From: Bacteroidales bacterium UBA5235
GTDB lineage: Bacteria > Bacteroidota > Bacteroidia > Bacteroidales > VadinHA17
DNA length: 38,447 nucleotides
Assembly (NCBI GenBank): GCA_002409145.1
Contig: DHUL01000018.1
Coordinates: forward strand, 71,413 to 109,859
Reading direction: 5' to 3'
Below, one piece after another: positions 17,084 through 23,837 of the stretch (position 1 is its first letter; each line of letters opens with the position of its first letter). The notes beneath the pieces were generated by a model. The model was not told the origin of the DNA and searched no databases. It was given only the letters and a program-made list of their open reading frames with translations. The position numbers and the translations under genes are program-made.

Positions 17084-19342
17084 TTAATTCTGTGGTCTGT
17101 CAAGTGCGAACCTGAAACCGGCATATAGTTTCCGGCCGTGAACCGGACCATATATCATGGACGCGTCAAAATATGGGCCAAAAGGACCATCGGCTGCAAT
17201 GATTGCGTCATGCTGCCTTGATCCGGTGATGTTCTCGGCGCCGATATAGACGCTCCATTTCCTGAAATACCTGGTAACCTGGGCATTCATTACAGGGTAG
17301 GCATTGAAGTAATCAGGTCTCCTGTAAGGCTCCGGGTTTGCCGTTGTTGAAGGTATTCTGCCGGGACCGTTGTACTGCAGGGTGTAATCTGCCTGCCACT
17401 TCCTCATGCGTGTTGTGTATGAGGCAGTGAGGAGTCCCTTGTAGCGCGATGAGAGCGGTTTCTCGCGAAGCTCACCGCCTATTGTCTGCCGGACATCATT
17501 CCAGCGCCATGCAGCGGTAATATCGAGCCCTGTCACCGGCTGCACCTGTGCCTCGAGCTGGAAAACATTTGAATATGACTTTCCGTCGAGGTTATAAAAT
17601 GATACCCTGTCGATGTCGGAATCGAGGTCGGTCACTATCTGCTTTACGAAGCTTGTCCTGTATGCTTCCCCGGTAAGCCTTAGCTCACAATCACCGATGT
17701 GGACATATCCAGTCAGGTTGATGCCTGCGTTCCATGCCTCTTCAATGTCGAGGTTATCTGCAATCACCAATTGCCTGCTGCTTGAAAGGAAGTACATATT
17801 CTCAGCCAGTACATGGACTGTCCGGTAGCCTTTTCCCGCGGAAGCCCTGAGGGTCAGACGGGGTGTGATCTCATAGCGCAGGTGAAGGCGTGGTGTGAAC
17901 TGTGCACCGTGATTATGGTAAAAGTCGTACCTGGCTCCGGCCAGAAGGGTTACTTTCGCGGAATCAGTGTAGGTATACTGCACGAAGACTCCTGGTACTG
18001 ATTCAACCGTTTCAGCATCAATGGCATTTGAAACCGGGCCAATGAGCGGCATGTAGATGCCCTGCAACTCGTCATAATGGTCAAAGCGATAGCTGAAACC
18101 AGCGTCAACAGTGTGTTTCTCGGCCGGGAAGTACTGGTAGAGAAGGTTGGTGTAATAACTCTTCTGAGTAGCGTCGTACTTGTTGTATCCAAGCCAGGAG
18201 TTAATCTCATGGAAGGTGAAGCTCTGTATCCAACCTAACGACATATTGTCTGAAGGGCCGAACATACCGCCCAGCTTGGTGAAAGCCTCAGCCCTCTCTG
18301 TAGCCATGTTTATCCCGTAGCCGCTGTCCCATGTGTTGGCGTCATTGCGGCTATAGTCAAACTGGCCGCCTATCCTCTCCTCATTCATGTACTTTATGCC
18401 TGCGCGGAAGGTGAGGTTGTTGCTGAGGTAGTCCCACCGGTTCATGAAACTGTACTGTCTGACGTCGGGCTCATCGCGGAAGCCGTCTTTATTGTGGTCG
18501 CCGGCTCCTGACTGTGTTTCGCCGTGGCCAAGCAGCATCGTGCTCCAGAATTGATTGAGCTTAAGTGAAGCATTTGCATTGGTCTCGATCTTACCTGCAT
18601 CGCTCACGAAGCCATTGACAAATACGATCTCACTTGTCGCTGGCTTTTTGTACTCGACGTTAATCTGCCCGGTGATTGACTCGTTTCCATTTCGCACCGA
18701 AGAGGTGCCCTTTGAGACTTGTATAGATTCCATCCACGGGCCGGGGATATAGCTCAGCCCGTAAGCTGCTCCAAGTCCGTACATGGCCGGTATGTTCTCG
18801 GTAAGTATCTGCACGTATGAGCCGGCAAGGCCGAGAAGCTGTATCTGTTTCGCGCCGGTGGCGGCGTCAGAGTAGTTGACATCAACGGAAGCATTGGTGA
18901 CAAAACTTTCCGAGAGGTTACAGCATGCTGCCTTACAAAGCTCAGCACCAGTGATGTTTACGGTAGCAATGGTGGCCTCACGGTCAATGTGCGTACCAGT
19001 GGCCCTTGCTATGACCGTGATCTCACTGATCATACTGTTCTCCTTCAGGATGATCTCTATGTAATCAGTGCCGGGATCAATCCTGACAGTGTCACTTGTA
19101 TAACCGACGAAACTGGCTACAAGGAGGTCGTGATCCTTTACTTTCCTGATTATAAAGTAACCGGCTGCATTGGCCGAAGCTCCGACGGTTGTTCCGGCCC
19201 AGACGACGTTTGCGCCAGGCAGACCTTCTCCGTCAGGAGCACCATCACTGCCGGCTACAACAACTTTGCCCTCCAGGCGTCCCTGAGCCACCATGCAGGC
19301 AGGTATGAGAAGAATTGTTATGAGCGTAATTAATTGTTTCAT
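17084..19342 (-). CDS. TonB-dependent outer-membrane receptor with Cys-Cys plug motif
   Basis: An outer-membrane active transporter. The start at 19342 (MKQLITLITILLIPACMVAQ) gives a signal peptide; the longer frame upstream is non-conserved. Residues 22-100 are a carboxypeptidase-like regulatory domain (LEGKVV, GANVVW, GYFIIRKV, VASFVGY), 105-225 the plug (ARATGTHIDR, then GAELCKAACCNLSESF and KQIQLLGLAGSYVQIL), and the rest a 22-strand barrel ending in an aromatic-rich strand (YAGFRFALD). The plug motif LCKAACCNLSESF is characteristic of a Bacteroidota receptor group found beside HMA proteins, so I infer transport of a metal or metal complex. Length is 752 residues. It lies 26 bases upstream of the HMA gene and 133 downstream of the Cys/His-rich gene. 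Confidence 0.88.
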   Translation of the reverse strand: MKQLITLITILLIPACMVAQGRLEGKVVVAGSDGAPDGEGLPGANVVWAGTTVGASANAAGYFIIRKVKDHDLLVASFVGYTSDTVRIDPGTDYIEIILKENSMISEITVIARATGTHIDREATIATVNITGAELCKAACCNLSESFVTNASVDVNYSDAATGAKQIQLLGLAGSYVQILTENIPAMYGLGAAYGLSYIPGPWMESIQVSKGTSSVRNGNESITGQINVEYKKPATSEIVFVNGFVSDAGKIETNANASLKLNQFWSTMLLGHGETQSGAGDHNKDGFRDEPDVRQYSFMNRWDYLSNNLTFRAGIKYMNEERIGGQFDYSRNDANTWDSGYGINMATERAEAFTKLGGMFGPSDNMSLGWIQSFTFHEINSWLGYNKYDATQKSYYTNLLYQYFPAEKHTVDAGFSYRFDHYDELQGIYMPLIGPVSNAIDAETVESVPGVFVQYTYTDSAKVTLLAGARYDFYHNHGAQFTPRLHLRYEITPRLTLRASAGKGYRTVHVLAENMYFLSSSRQLVIADNLDIEEAWNAGINLTGYVHIGDCELRLTGEAYRTSFVKQIVTDLDSDIDRVSFYNLDGKSYSNVFQLEAQVQPVTGLDITAAWRWNDVRQTIGGELREKPLSSRYKGLLTASYTTRMRKWQADYTLQYNGPGRIPSTTANPEPYRRPDYFNAYPVMNAQVTRYFRKWSVYIGAENITGSRQHDAIIAADGPFGPYFDASMIYGPVHGRKLYAGFRFALDRPQN

Positions 19343-19414
19343 AGGGAAAATGTTGAAAATTAATTTAATGGCATTACTGCGGTGGTTATTGTGAACCAAT
19401 ACGCAGACAGCGTC

Positions 19415-19461
19415 AACAACAATGTCCGGGCATGGCGTTCAGCCTTTTCCGGACGGTTGTT
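19415..19461 (-). promoter_or_regulatory. Hairpin in the gap before the TonB receptor gene
   Basis: AACAAC and GTCCGG (19415-19420, 19424-19429) face CCGGAC and GTTGTT (19449-19454, 19456-19461), giving a 12-bp stem interrupted by a small asymmetric internal loop, with a 19-base loop. No T-run follows on the minus strand, so it is not a standard terminator. It may stabilise or control the distal part of the transcript. Confidence 0.4.
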
Positions 19462-19475
19462 ACCCTATGAAAGTA

Positions 19476-19958
19476 TCAGGAACGGATCCGGCAGAGCATT
19501 GTTGTCAGGTCGCGTCCGCAGTGGAACGGTTGCTCTCCCGAAACATGATTGAAATTATTGGTTTGATTTTCTTCCAGGACAGCGACTACTGTTGCTGCAA
19601 GGAAGTAAGGAAGAATCTCATTCTGTGCCTCTGTACGCACCAGTTCGTCAGTCACAACCCTCTCTGTTTCGTGTGTGCAGCAGTCGTCAGAAAGTACCGG
19701 GTCACCGGTGCAATGGCGGTGATGCCTGTCACCCTCTTCACTATTGCAGCACAGAGTTTCCTGGCTGCCGATGCAGTTACCAGCGTGGATGTTGCAGCAA
19801 TTATTCGCAACAAGGTCACCCGACAGGGAGGCGAGTGTCTCATTGGTACCGCAATGGAAACAGGTATGATGAATAAGAGTAAAGCCGAAACTGCCCGATA
19901 AAATAAGTGTAATCAGAAATGCAGAAATGAATGGCGATATGATGCGTATCTTTTTCAC
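19476..19958 (-). CDS. Cys/His-rich exported protein, HYC_CC_PP-like
   Basis: Probable membrane-anchored or periplasmic protein. With a GTG start at 19958 the sequence MKKIRIISPFISAFLITLILSG is a signal segment; the only upstream ATG (20036) lies in a palindromic repeat and is unlikely. After it come IHHTCFHCG, NNCC, GNC, LCC, DRHHRHC and DDCC, eleven cysteines and several histidines within about 80 residues, a metal-binding composition. The order (signal, THxxCxxCG, NCC, CC) recalls the HYC_CC_PP family that Bacteroidota encode beside the same TonB receptor and HMA protein. A second hydrophobic stretch (ILPYFLAATVVAVL) is near the C-terminus. First gene of the operon; the exact start and the metal are uncertain. 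Confidence 0.65.
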   Translation of the reverse strand: MKKIRIISPFISAFLITLILSGSFGFTLIHHTCFHCGTNETLASLSGDLVANNCCNIHAGNCIGSQETLCCNSEEGDRHHRHCTGDPVLSDDCCTHETERVVTDELVRTEAQNEILPYFLAATVVAVLEENQTNNFNHVSGEQPFHCGRDLTTMLCRIRS

Positions 19959-20002
19959 CGTTGCAAATATAACAACAATATTGATCAGATGTTGTACGGA
20001 AA

Positions 20003-20035
20003 TGGCAGAGGCGGGACTCAGCCCCGCCTTTGCCA
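20003..20035. repeat. Palindromic repeat, copy 1
   Basis: A 13-bp stem (20003-20015 with 20023-20035, one G-T pair) around ACTCAGC. The core GGCGGG-ACTCAG-CCCCGCC resembles the second copy at 20065-20093, with the same CTCAG centre. It lies in the gap between the Cys/His-rich gene and the Kbp-like gene, and its translation creates a false upstream start for the former. Confidence 0.75.
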
Positions 20036-20064
20036 TTGATAATAGAAATATGCCATCATTTATG

Positions 20065-20093
20065 GTAAAGACGGGTCTCAGATCCGTCTCTAC
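20065..20093. repeat. Palindromic repeat, copy 2
   Basis: Core GACGGG-TCTCAG-ATCCGTC, with outer GTA/TAC pairing and one mismatch, related to copy 1 in layout and in the CTCAG centre, 29 bases away. Such paired palindromes look like a dispersed intergenic element; I cannot check for further copies. An additional A/T-rich 9-bp inverted repeat (20094-20102 with 20117-20125) spans the stop codon of the next gene. Confidence 0.7.
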
Positions 20094-20116
20094 ATCAAAT
20101 AATGGAAAATATGATG

Positions 20117-20578
20117 TTATTTGATTGGAGGAATAACCAGAACCTGCCCGGGATAGATGAGATCGGGATCCTTGAGCATGGGTTTGTTTGCTTCGAAGAT
20201 GATCGGGTATTTTTTGGCGTCACCGTAAACCTCCTTGGCAATCTTCGACAGGTAATCACCCTTTTTGACCGTGTAGAACTGCTTCTCCGGCTCGGGAGGA
20301 ACAACCGGCCCGGGCGCTGTGACCAGAAGGTGATCTTCAACCACAGAGATGCCTTCAATGTTACCTGCTGTAACTATGATCTTGTTCTTGTTTGAGAGAG
20401 TGTCAACCGATCCCGTAAGTATTACCTTCTCGTCATCGACCACAACCTTCACTTTGCTTACATCAAATCCAAACTTCCTGATATGCCCGGTAATCAGGTC
20501 CGCCTTTTCCTCTTCACGCTTCTCCTCTGATTTGAAGATCTTTGCACCTGCATTTTTAATGAATGAAATAAGTCCCAT
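20117..20578 (-). CDS. kbp: BON-LysM domain protein, Kbp (YgaU)-like
   Basis: A 153-residue cytoplasmic protein with the two-domain layout of E. coli Kbp (YgaU), a potassium-binding protein: a short start MGLISFIKNAGAKIFKSEE, a BON domain at about 28-88 (VKVVVDDEKVILTGSVDT, IEGISVVEDHL), a proline linker, and a LysM domain at about 100-151 (FYTVKKGDYLSKIAKEVYGD, then YPIIFEANKP and YPGQVLVIPP). There is no signal peptide, which agrees with Kbp rather than a cell-wall LysM protein. Length matches Kbp (149). Divergent from mscL, so both neighbours are osmotic or ionic stress proteins, but that they share control is only inferred. Confidence 0.88.
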   Translation of the reverse strand: MGLISFIKNAGAKIFKSEEKREEEKADLITGHIRKFGFDVSKVKVVVDDEKVILTGSVDTLSNKNKIIVTAGNIEGISVVEDHLLVTAPGPVVPPEPEKQFYTVKKGDYLSKIAKEVYGDAKKYPIIFEANKPMLKDPDLIYPGQVLVIPPIK

Positions 20579-20701
20579 AATTATTCATTTTAAATGGTTG
20601 ATATTTAATATATAAACACCATTTCCTGATTTGCCGGGAAACACCGTAAGTTAATCAAAAAAAATTGGTTTTTGTCAACTACGGCCGGGAAAACTAAAAT
20701 C

Positions 20702-20750
20702 AACTGCTAAAAATGAGATGTCATACCTTTTTGTATATTTGATAGCAGTT
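20702..20750 (+). promoter_or_regulatory. mscL promoter framed by an inverted repeat
   Basis: TATATTTG (20734-20741) is an exact -7 box, 47 bases before the mscL ATG. It is framed by AACTGCTA (20702-20709) and TAGCAGTT (20743-20750), an 8-bp inverted repeat with a 33-base spacer; the second arm is at the expected start site. No TTG is present at -33. The arms might be an operator or may pair by chance. Other parts of the 210-base gap (20579-20788) show nothing clear. Confidence 0.5.
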
Positions 20751-20788
20751 AACCTGTTCGTATAAACAAACCAAAAACTTTATCAATT

Positions 20789-21220
20789 ATGGGAATAGTT
20801 AAGGAATTCAAGGAGTTTGCCGTAAAGGGAAACATGCTTGACATGGCCGTTGGTATCATTATCGGCGGAGCATTCGGAAAGATTATCACATCACTTGTGA
20901 ATGACGTTCTTATGCCGCCTCTTGGCCTGCTGCTGGGAAAGGTTGATTTCGGCAACCTGAAGGCAGTACTTCAGAAAGGATCGGATGCCGTTATGGACGG
21001 TGCGACAGTCGTACAACCTGCTGTTGGCGAAGTGTCAATCAAATACGGAATGTTCCTTAACAATATTATTGACTTTCTGATTGTGGCCCTCTGTATCTTC
21101 TTCGTGATCAAGGGGATGAACAGCCTGAAGAAGAAGGAAGAAGCAGCTCCTGCAACTCCTCCTCCTCCAAGTGAGGAAGTGACCCTTCTGAAGGAAATTC
21201 GTGACCTGCTGAAAAAATAG
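20789..21220 (+). CDS. mscL: Large-conductance mechanosensitive channel
   Basis: Inner-membrane pentameric channel that opens under membrane tension to relieve hypo-osmotic shock. The 143-residue protein begins with the amphipathic helix GIVKEFKEFAVKGNMLDMAVG, includes TM1 with GIIIGGAFGKIITSLVNDV (pore constriction side), the MPPLGLLLG turn, a periplasmic loop to about residue 85, TM2 (FLIVALCIFFVIKGMN), a proline-rich linker and the charged C-terminal helix EEVTLLKEIRDLLKK. Length and every segment match MscL. Divergent from the Kbp-like gene; followed by the aromatic leader peptide with only 57 bases in between. Confidence 0.96.
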   Translation: MGIVKEFKEFAVKGNMLDMAVGIIIGGAFGKIITSLVNDVLMPPLGLLLGKVDFGNLKAVLQKGSDAVMDGATVVQPAVGEVSIKYGMFLNNIIDFLIVALCIFFVIKGMNSLKKKEEAAPATPPPPSEEVTLLKEIRDLLKK

Positions 21221-21277
21221 TTGGGGATACAATAATTCCTGCCGATAATTGTTTGCATATTTGCAGACGATTTTACT

Positions 21278-21334
21278 ATGGCAAGAATAAGGAAATATTA
21301 CTGGTGGCGCAGGTTCTTCCCTGACAGAGGCTAG
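21278..21334 (+). CDS. Orphan aromatic amino acid leader peptide, 18 residues
   Basis: ATG at 21278 encodes MARIRKYYWWRRFFPDRG then TAG. It contains adjacent pairs of Tyr (TAT TAC), Trp (TGG TGG) and Phe (TTC TTC), the pattern of an attenuator leader peptide sensing all three aromatic amino acids. A terminator hairpin stands 29 bases downstream (21364-21394) and a segment just after the stop can pair with the terminator. A near-match -7 box CATATTTG precedes it at about 21256-21263. Structured Trp leaders (Bacteroid-trp motif) are known in this phylum, but here no aromatic biosynthesis gene follows on this strand; the next genes run the other way. Too short for gene callers. Confidence 0.75.
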   Translation: MARIRKYYWWRRFFPDRG

Positions 21335-21363
21335 AACGGCCCGCCGCAACAGATACGAAACAG

Positions 21364-21394
21364 AGGCTGCATTCGGAAGAGTGCGGCCTTTTTT
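21364..21394 (+). terminator. Terminator of the aromatic leader
   Basis: AGGCTGCATTC (21364-21374) pairs with GAGTGCGGCCT (21379-21389) as an 11-bp stem with two G-T pairs, closed by the GNRA tetraloop GGAA, followed by six T residues (21389-21394). The 3' arm can instead pair with GCCGCA at 21343-21348, nine bases after the leader stop codon, a candidate antiterminator. It could also simply end the mscL transcript. Confidence 0.85.
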
Positions 21395-21400
21395 GGTAAG

Positions 21401-21421
21401 GCAGTAGGCAGTAGACAGTAG
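21401..21421 (+). repeat. Three tandem 7-base units
   Basis: GCAGTAG, GCAGTAG and ACAGTAG follow directly on the terminator T-run. Short tandem repeats are candidate slippage or deletion endpoints. Confidence 0.7.
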
Positions 21422-21519
21422 TGGTTGGTTATAGAGGATACATTACTGCATGTACACGAAGTGTCGGGATAGCAGCCGCCAGTCAGTCATACCCCGTAGG
21501 GGTTACAGAATTATAACAG

Positions 21520-21542
21520 AAAACCGGCCCTGATGGGCCGGT
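21520..21542 (-). terminator. Terminator of the 44-codon ORF
   Basis: On the minus strand ACCGGCCC-ATCA-GGGCCGGT forms a perfect 8-bp stem with a 4-base loop, followed by TTTTC. It is 48 bases after the stop of the small ORF at 21590-21724. Confidence 0.7.
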
Positions 21543-21589
21543 CTCCTTGCCTCCGGAAAAATCATTAAACAGAACCTTTTCCTGAAAGA

Positions 21590-21724
21590 TTATTGGATGT
21601 AAAAAACGTATTCGTAGGACAATCCCTTTTCGCGCAACCACCTGCGAAGTGCTTTAGCAATCTTCCTTTTCCGGAGCAGTACAATACCTATTCCTTCTGC
21701 TGTTATCTGATAGTACGGTTTCAT
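21590..21724 (-). CDS. Small basic protein candidate, 44 residues
   Basis: Not a recognised family. ATG to TAA, 44 codons: it starts MKPYYQITAEGIGIVLLRKR, followed by KIAKALRRWLREKGLSY and ends EYVFYIQ. The middle is a strongly basic amphipathic segment (eleven Lys/Arg in about 20 residues), the start and end are Tyr-rich. A terminator follows 48 bases later, which supports an independent short transcript. There is no clear TAnnTTTG box upstream. It could be a small DNA/RNA- or membrane-binding protein, or the conserved-looking open frame could be chance. The codon choice is like neighbouring genes. Confidence 0.45.
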   Translation of the reverse strand: MKPYYQITAEGIGIVLLRKRKIAKALRRWLREKGLSYEYVFYIQ

Positions 21725-21881
21725 CTTCTGAAGAAATGAATTATATACTAATATACGTACGAAAACAGCTTTCAGCCAGTCTCTTTTGACAGATTAAGGC
21801 CAGGCATTGACCAACAGAGGTCCCGTTATGATGATGTCTCGGATCAATTGTTCCTCCCCGGCAGTGGAGAAGAGCAGTTTA

Positions 21882-22832
21882 TCAGTTGAAACCGTTCAGG
21901 TATCTGTAAAGATCACTGTCAGTTGACAGTATGATTGTCGTGGTGGAGTCGAAGGTGTGTCTGAATGTCTCCATAGACTTAATGAATCCGTAAAGGCTCC
22001 GGGCTGATGCCGACTGGTCGTAGGCGCCCGCATAGATGGCTGCTGCCCTTGCATCGGCTTTACCCCTTATCTCCTCCGCCCTGCGGTAAGCCTCAGACTG
22101 GATGGTCTTCAGGTCACGCTCCTTCTCCCCGTTGATCTTGGATGCTTCTCCCTGGCCCTCAGACCTGAAGCGCTCGGCAATACGGTAACGCTCACTCTTC
22201 ATCCGCTCATAGATCTGGGTTCTCACCTCCTCGACATAGTTAAGACGCTTGATCCTCACGTCAAGGATCACTATCCCCAGGTCCTTTGCCTTTTCATTTG
22301 CCGAGGTCAGGATCATATCCTCAATCTTCTGCCTCCCGGTTACTATGTTGTTTAAGGTGTCTCCGGTTTCTTCGCCGATGAGCCCGGAAGATGCAGGGGT
22401 CCTGTTCACGGACCTTACCACCTCCTCCAGGTTGTGGCCTGCAATATGATCACGGGTTTCACCGTCAAGGATATCCGCAAGTCTTGACTGTGCGCCTCTC
22501 TCGTCTGTCAGGCGCTTGAAGAACTGAAGCGGATCAGTGATCTGCCAGCGGGCGTAGGTGTCTACGAAGATGAACTTTTTGTCCTTGGTAGGCACCTGGT
22601 TGGGATCGCCATCCCATTCCATGTATCTCTTCTCGAAGTAGTTGGTGCGCTGAATGAAGGGCATCTTCAGTTTGAGGCCAGGGGTGGTCTTCGCCTCCCC
22701 GACCGGTTTACCGAACTGTGTCACCACAACCTGTTCGGTCTCCTTTACCTTATAGACGCACTCCAGGATGAGCAGCAGCGATACCAGGAGCACCGAGAGC
22801 GTAACAATGAGTCTGGTTGAATTTGTGCGCAT
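21882..22832 (-). CDS. hflC: SPFH-domain protease modulator HflC
   Basis: Partner of HflK in a membrane complex that, in known bacteria, surrounds and modulates the FtsH protease. The 316-residue protein has an N-terminal membrane anchor (LIVTLSVLLVSLLLILECVY, residues 8-27), then the SPFH/Band 7 domain (TEQVVVTQFGKPVG; GLKLKMPFIQRTNYF; TYARWQITDP), followed by the coiled-coil region rich in Arg/Glu (ERMKSERYRIAERFRSEGQG) and the family motif KINGEKERDLKTIQSEAYR. Ends with YRYLNGFN. It starts three bases after the hflK stop. Co-transcription with an M48 lipoprotein protease and no ftsH in the window is a noteworthy context. Confidence 0.94.
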   Translation of the reverse strand: MRTNSTRLIVTLSVLLVSLLLILECVYKVKETEQVVVTQFGKPVGEAKTTPGLKLKMPFIQRTNYFEKRYMEWDGDPNQVPTKDKKFIFVDTYARWQITDPLQFFKRLTDERGAQSRLADILDGETRDHIAGHNLEEVVRSVNRTPASSGLIGEETGDTLNNIVTGRQKIEDMILTSANEKAKDLGIVILDVRIKRLNYVEEVRTQIYERMKSERYRIAERFRSEGQGEASKINGEKERDLKTIQSEAYRRAEEIRGKADARAAAIYAGAYDQSASARSLYGFIKSMETFRHTFDSTTTIILSTDSDLYRYLNGFN

Positions 22833-22835
22833 GGT

Positions 22836-23813
22836 TTACTTCTTTGAGGTGAGCTGCATTTGGAGGAGCGGGAGCAGGTTGTTGCCGCTCTCATCAGTTA
22901 TGATCTTGTTCCCGGCACGGGGAAGGATCTCTTCCATCGTCTCGAGGTATATTCTCCGTTTGGTCACTTCGGGTGCCTTGACATATTCAAGGTAGAGGGC
23001 ATTGAAGCGTGAGGCTTCGCCGAGTGCGTTATTCACCCTTTCGGTAGCATACCCTTCAGCGCGCTGTATCGTCTCCTCGGCCTGACCCCTGGCACGGGGA
23101 ATCACCTTATTGTATTCCGAACGGGCCTGGTTGATGAGTGTCTCGCGCTCCTGCTGAGCCTGGTTGACGTCATTGAAGGCATCCTTGACAGGATCAGGGG
23201 GATTGACATCCTGCAGCACCACCTGCTCTATCCTTATTCCGAGCGAGTACTCGATACACAACTCCTGTATCTTCTGCTGAACCGTGGTGGCAATGTCAGC
23301 CCTCCCGACAGTAAGTACCTCGTTCACGGTGCGGTCGCCCACTATCTCACGCATAGAAGCTTCAGAGATATCACGGAGGGCCACAACCGGATCACGCACC
23401 CTGAAAAGGAAACTGTAAGGATCCTCTATACGGTATTGCACCACCCATTCCACATCGGCAAGGTTGAGGTCTCCGGTAAGCATCAGAGACTCGTCAAGGG
23501 TTCCCTCCTTGGTGTATTCAGAGCGGACTCCAGGAGAAGTGGTACGGAATCCGAACTCCTCCTTCTGCTGCCGCTCCACGGCAACTTTGTAGAGCTTCTC
23601 TATTATCGGGACTTTGAGGTTGAGCCCCGGCTCAACCTTGCGCACATACTTCCCGAACCTGGTGATCACACCCACCTCCTCAGGCTGAATCTGGAAAAGA
23701 GTTGTAGCCAGAAGGATGAGAATTAACAGGGCAATGGAACCATATTTCAGGTAGAGCCCGTTTTTGTCCATCCAGGCTCTGTAGCCTGATTTTCTGAATG
23801 TCTGTTCTGCCAA
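22836..23813 (-). CDS. hflK: SPFH-domain protease modulator HflK
   Basis: HflK subunit of the HflKC complex. The 325-residue protein has one transmembrane segment at about residues 22-44 (KYGSIALLILILLATTLFQI), an SPFH domain from VGVITRFGKYVRKVEPGLNLK through PYSFLFRVRDP and DISEASMREIVGDRTVNEVLT, and the characteristic GIRIEQVVLQDVNPPDPVKDAFNDVNQAQQERE region, followed by the coiled coil. The Gly-rich N-terminal extension of the E. coli protein is missing, as usual in this phylum. It lies 25 bases downstream of the M48 protease and 3 upstream of hflC. Confidence 0.94.
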   Translation of the reverse strand: MAEQTFRKSGYRAWMDKNGLYLKYGSIALLILILLATTLFQIQPEEVGVITRFGKYVRKVEPGLNLKVPIIEKLYKVAVERQQKEEFGFRTTSPGVRSEYTKEGTLDESLMLTGDLNLADVEWVVQYRIEDPYSFLFRVRDPVVALRDISEASMREIVGDRTVNEVLTVGRADIATTVQQKIQELCIEYSLGIRIEQVVLQDVNPPDPVKDAFNDVNQAQQERETLINQARSEYNKVIPRARGQAEETIQRAEGYATERVNNALGEASRFNALYLEYVKAPEVTKRRIYLETMEEILPRAGNKIITDESGNNLLPLLQMQLTSKK

Positions 23814-23837
23814 TGTCTGTCAGTTTTGTGACCCTCT

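Larger units (their letters stand above)
21395..21589. other. Gene-free stretch behind the orphan attenuator
   Basis: No coding sequence seen on either strand. It contains three 7-base units GCAGTAG, GCAGTAG, ACAGTAG at 21401-21421, a short palindrome ACCCCGTAGGGGT around 21490-21503 and the terminator at 21520-21542. This is where an aromatic amino acid operon would be expected to begin. Confidence 0.6.

Noticed and set aside
19959..20036. ATG start of the Cys/His-rich gene at 20036
   Set aside because: The first 13 codons are the palindromic repeat, and a signal peptide begins at GTG 19958.
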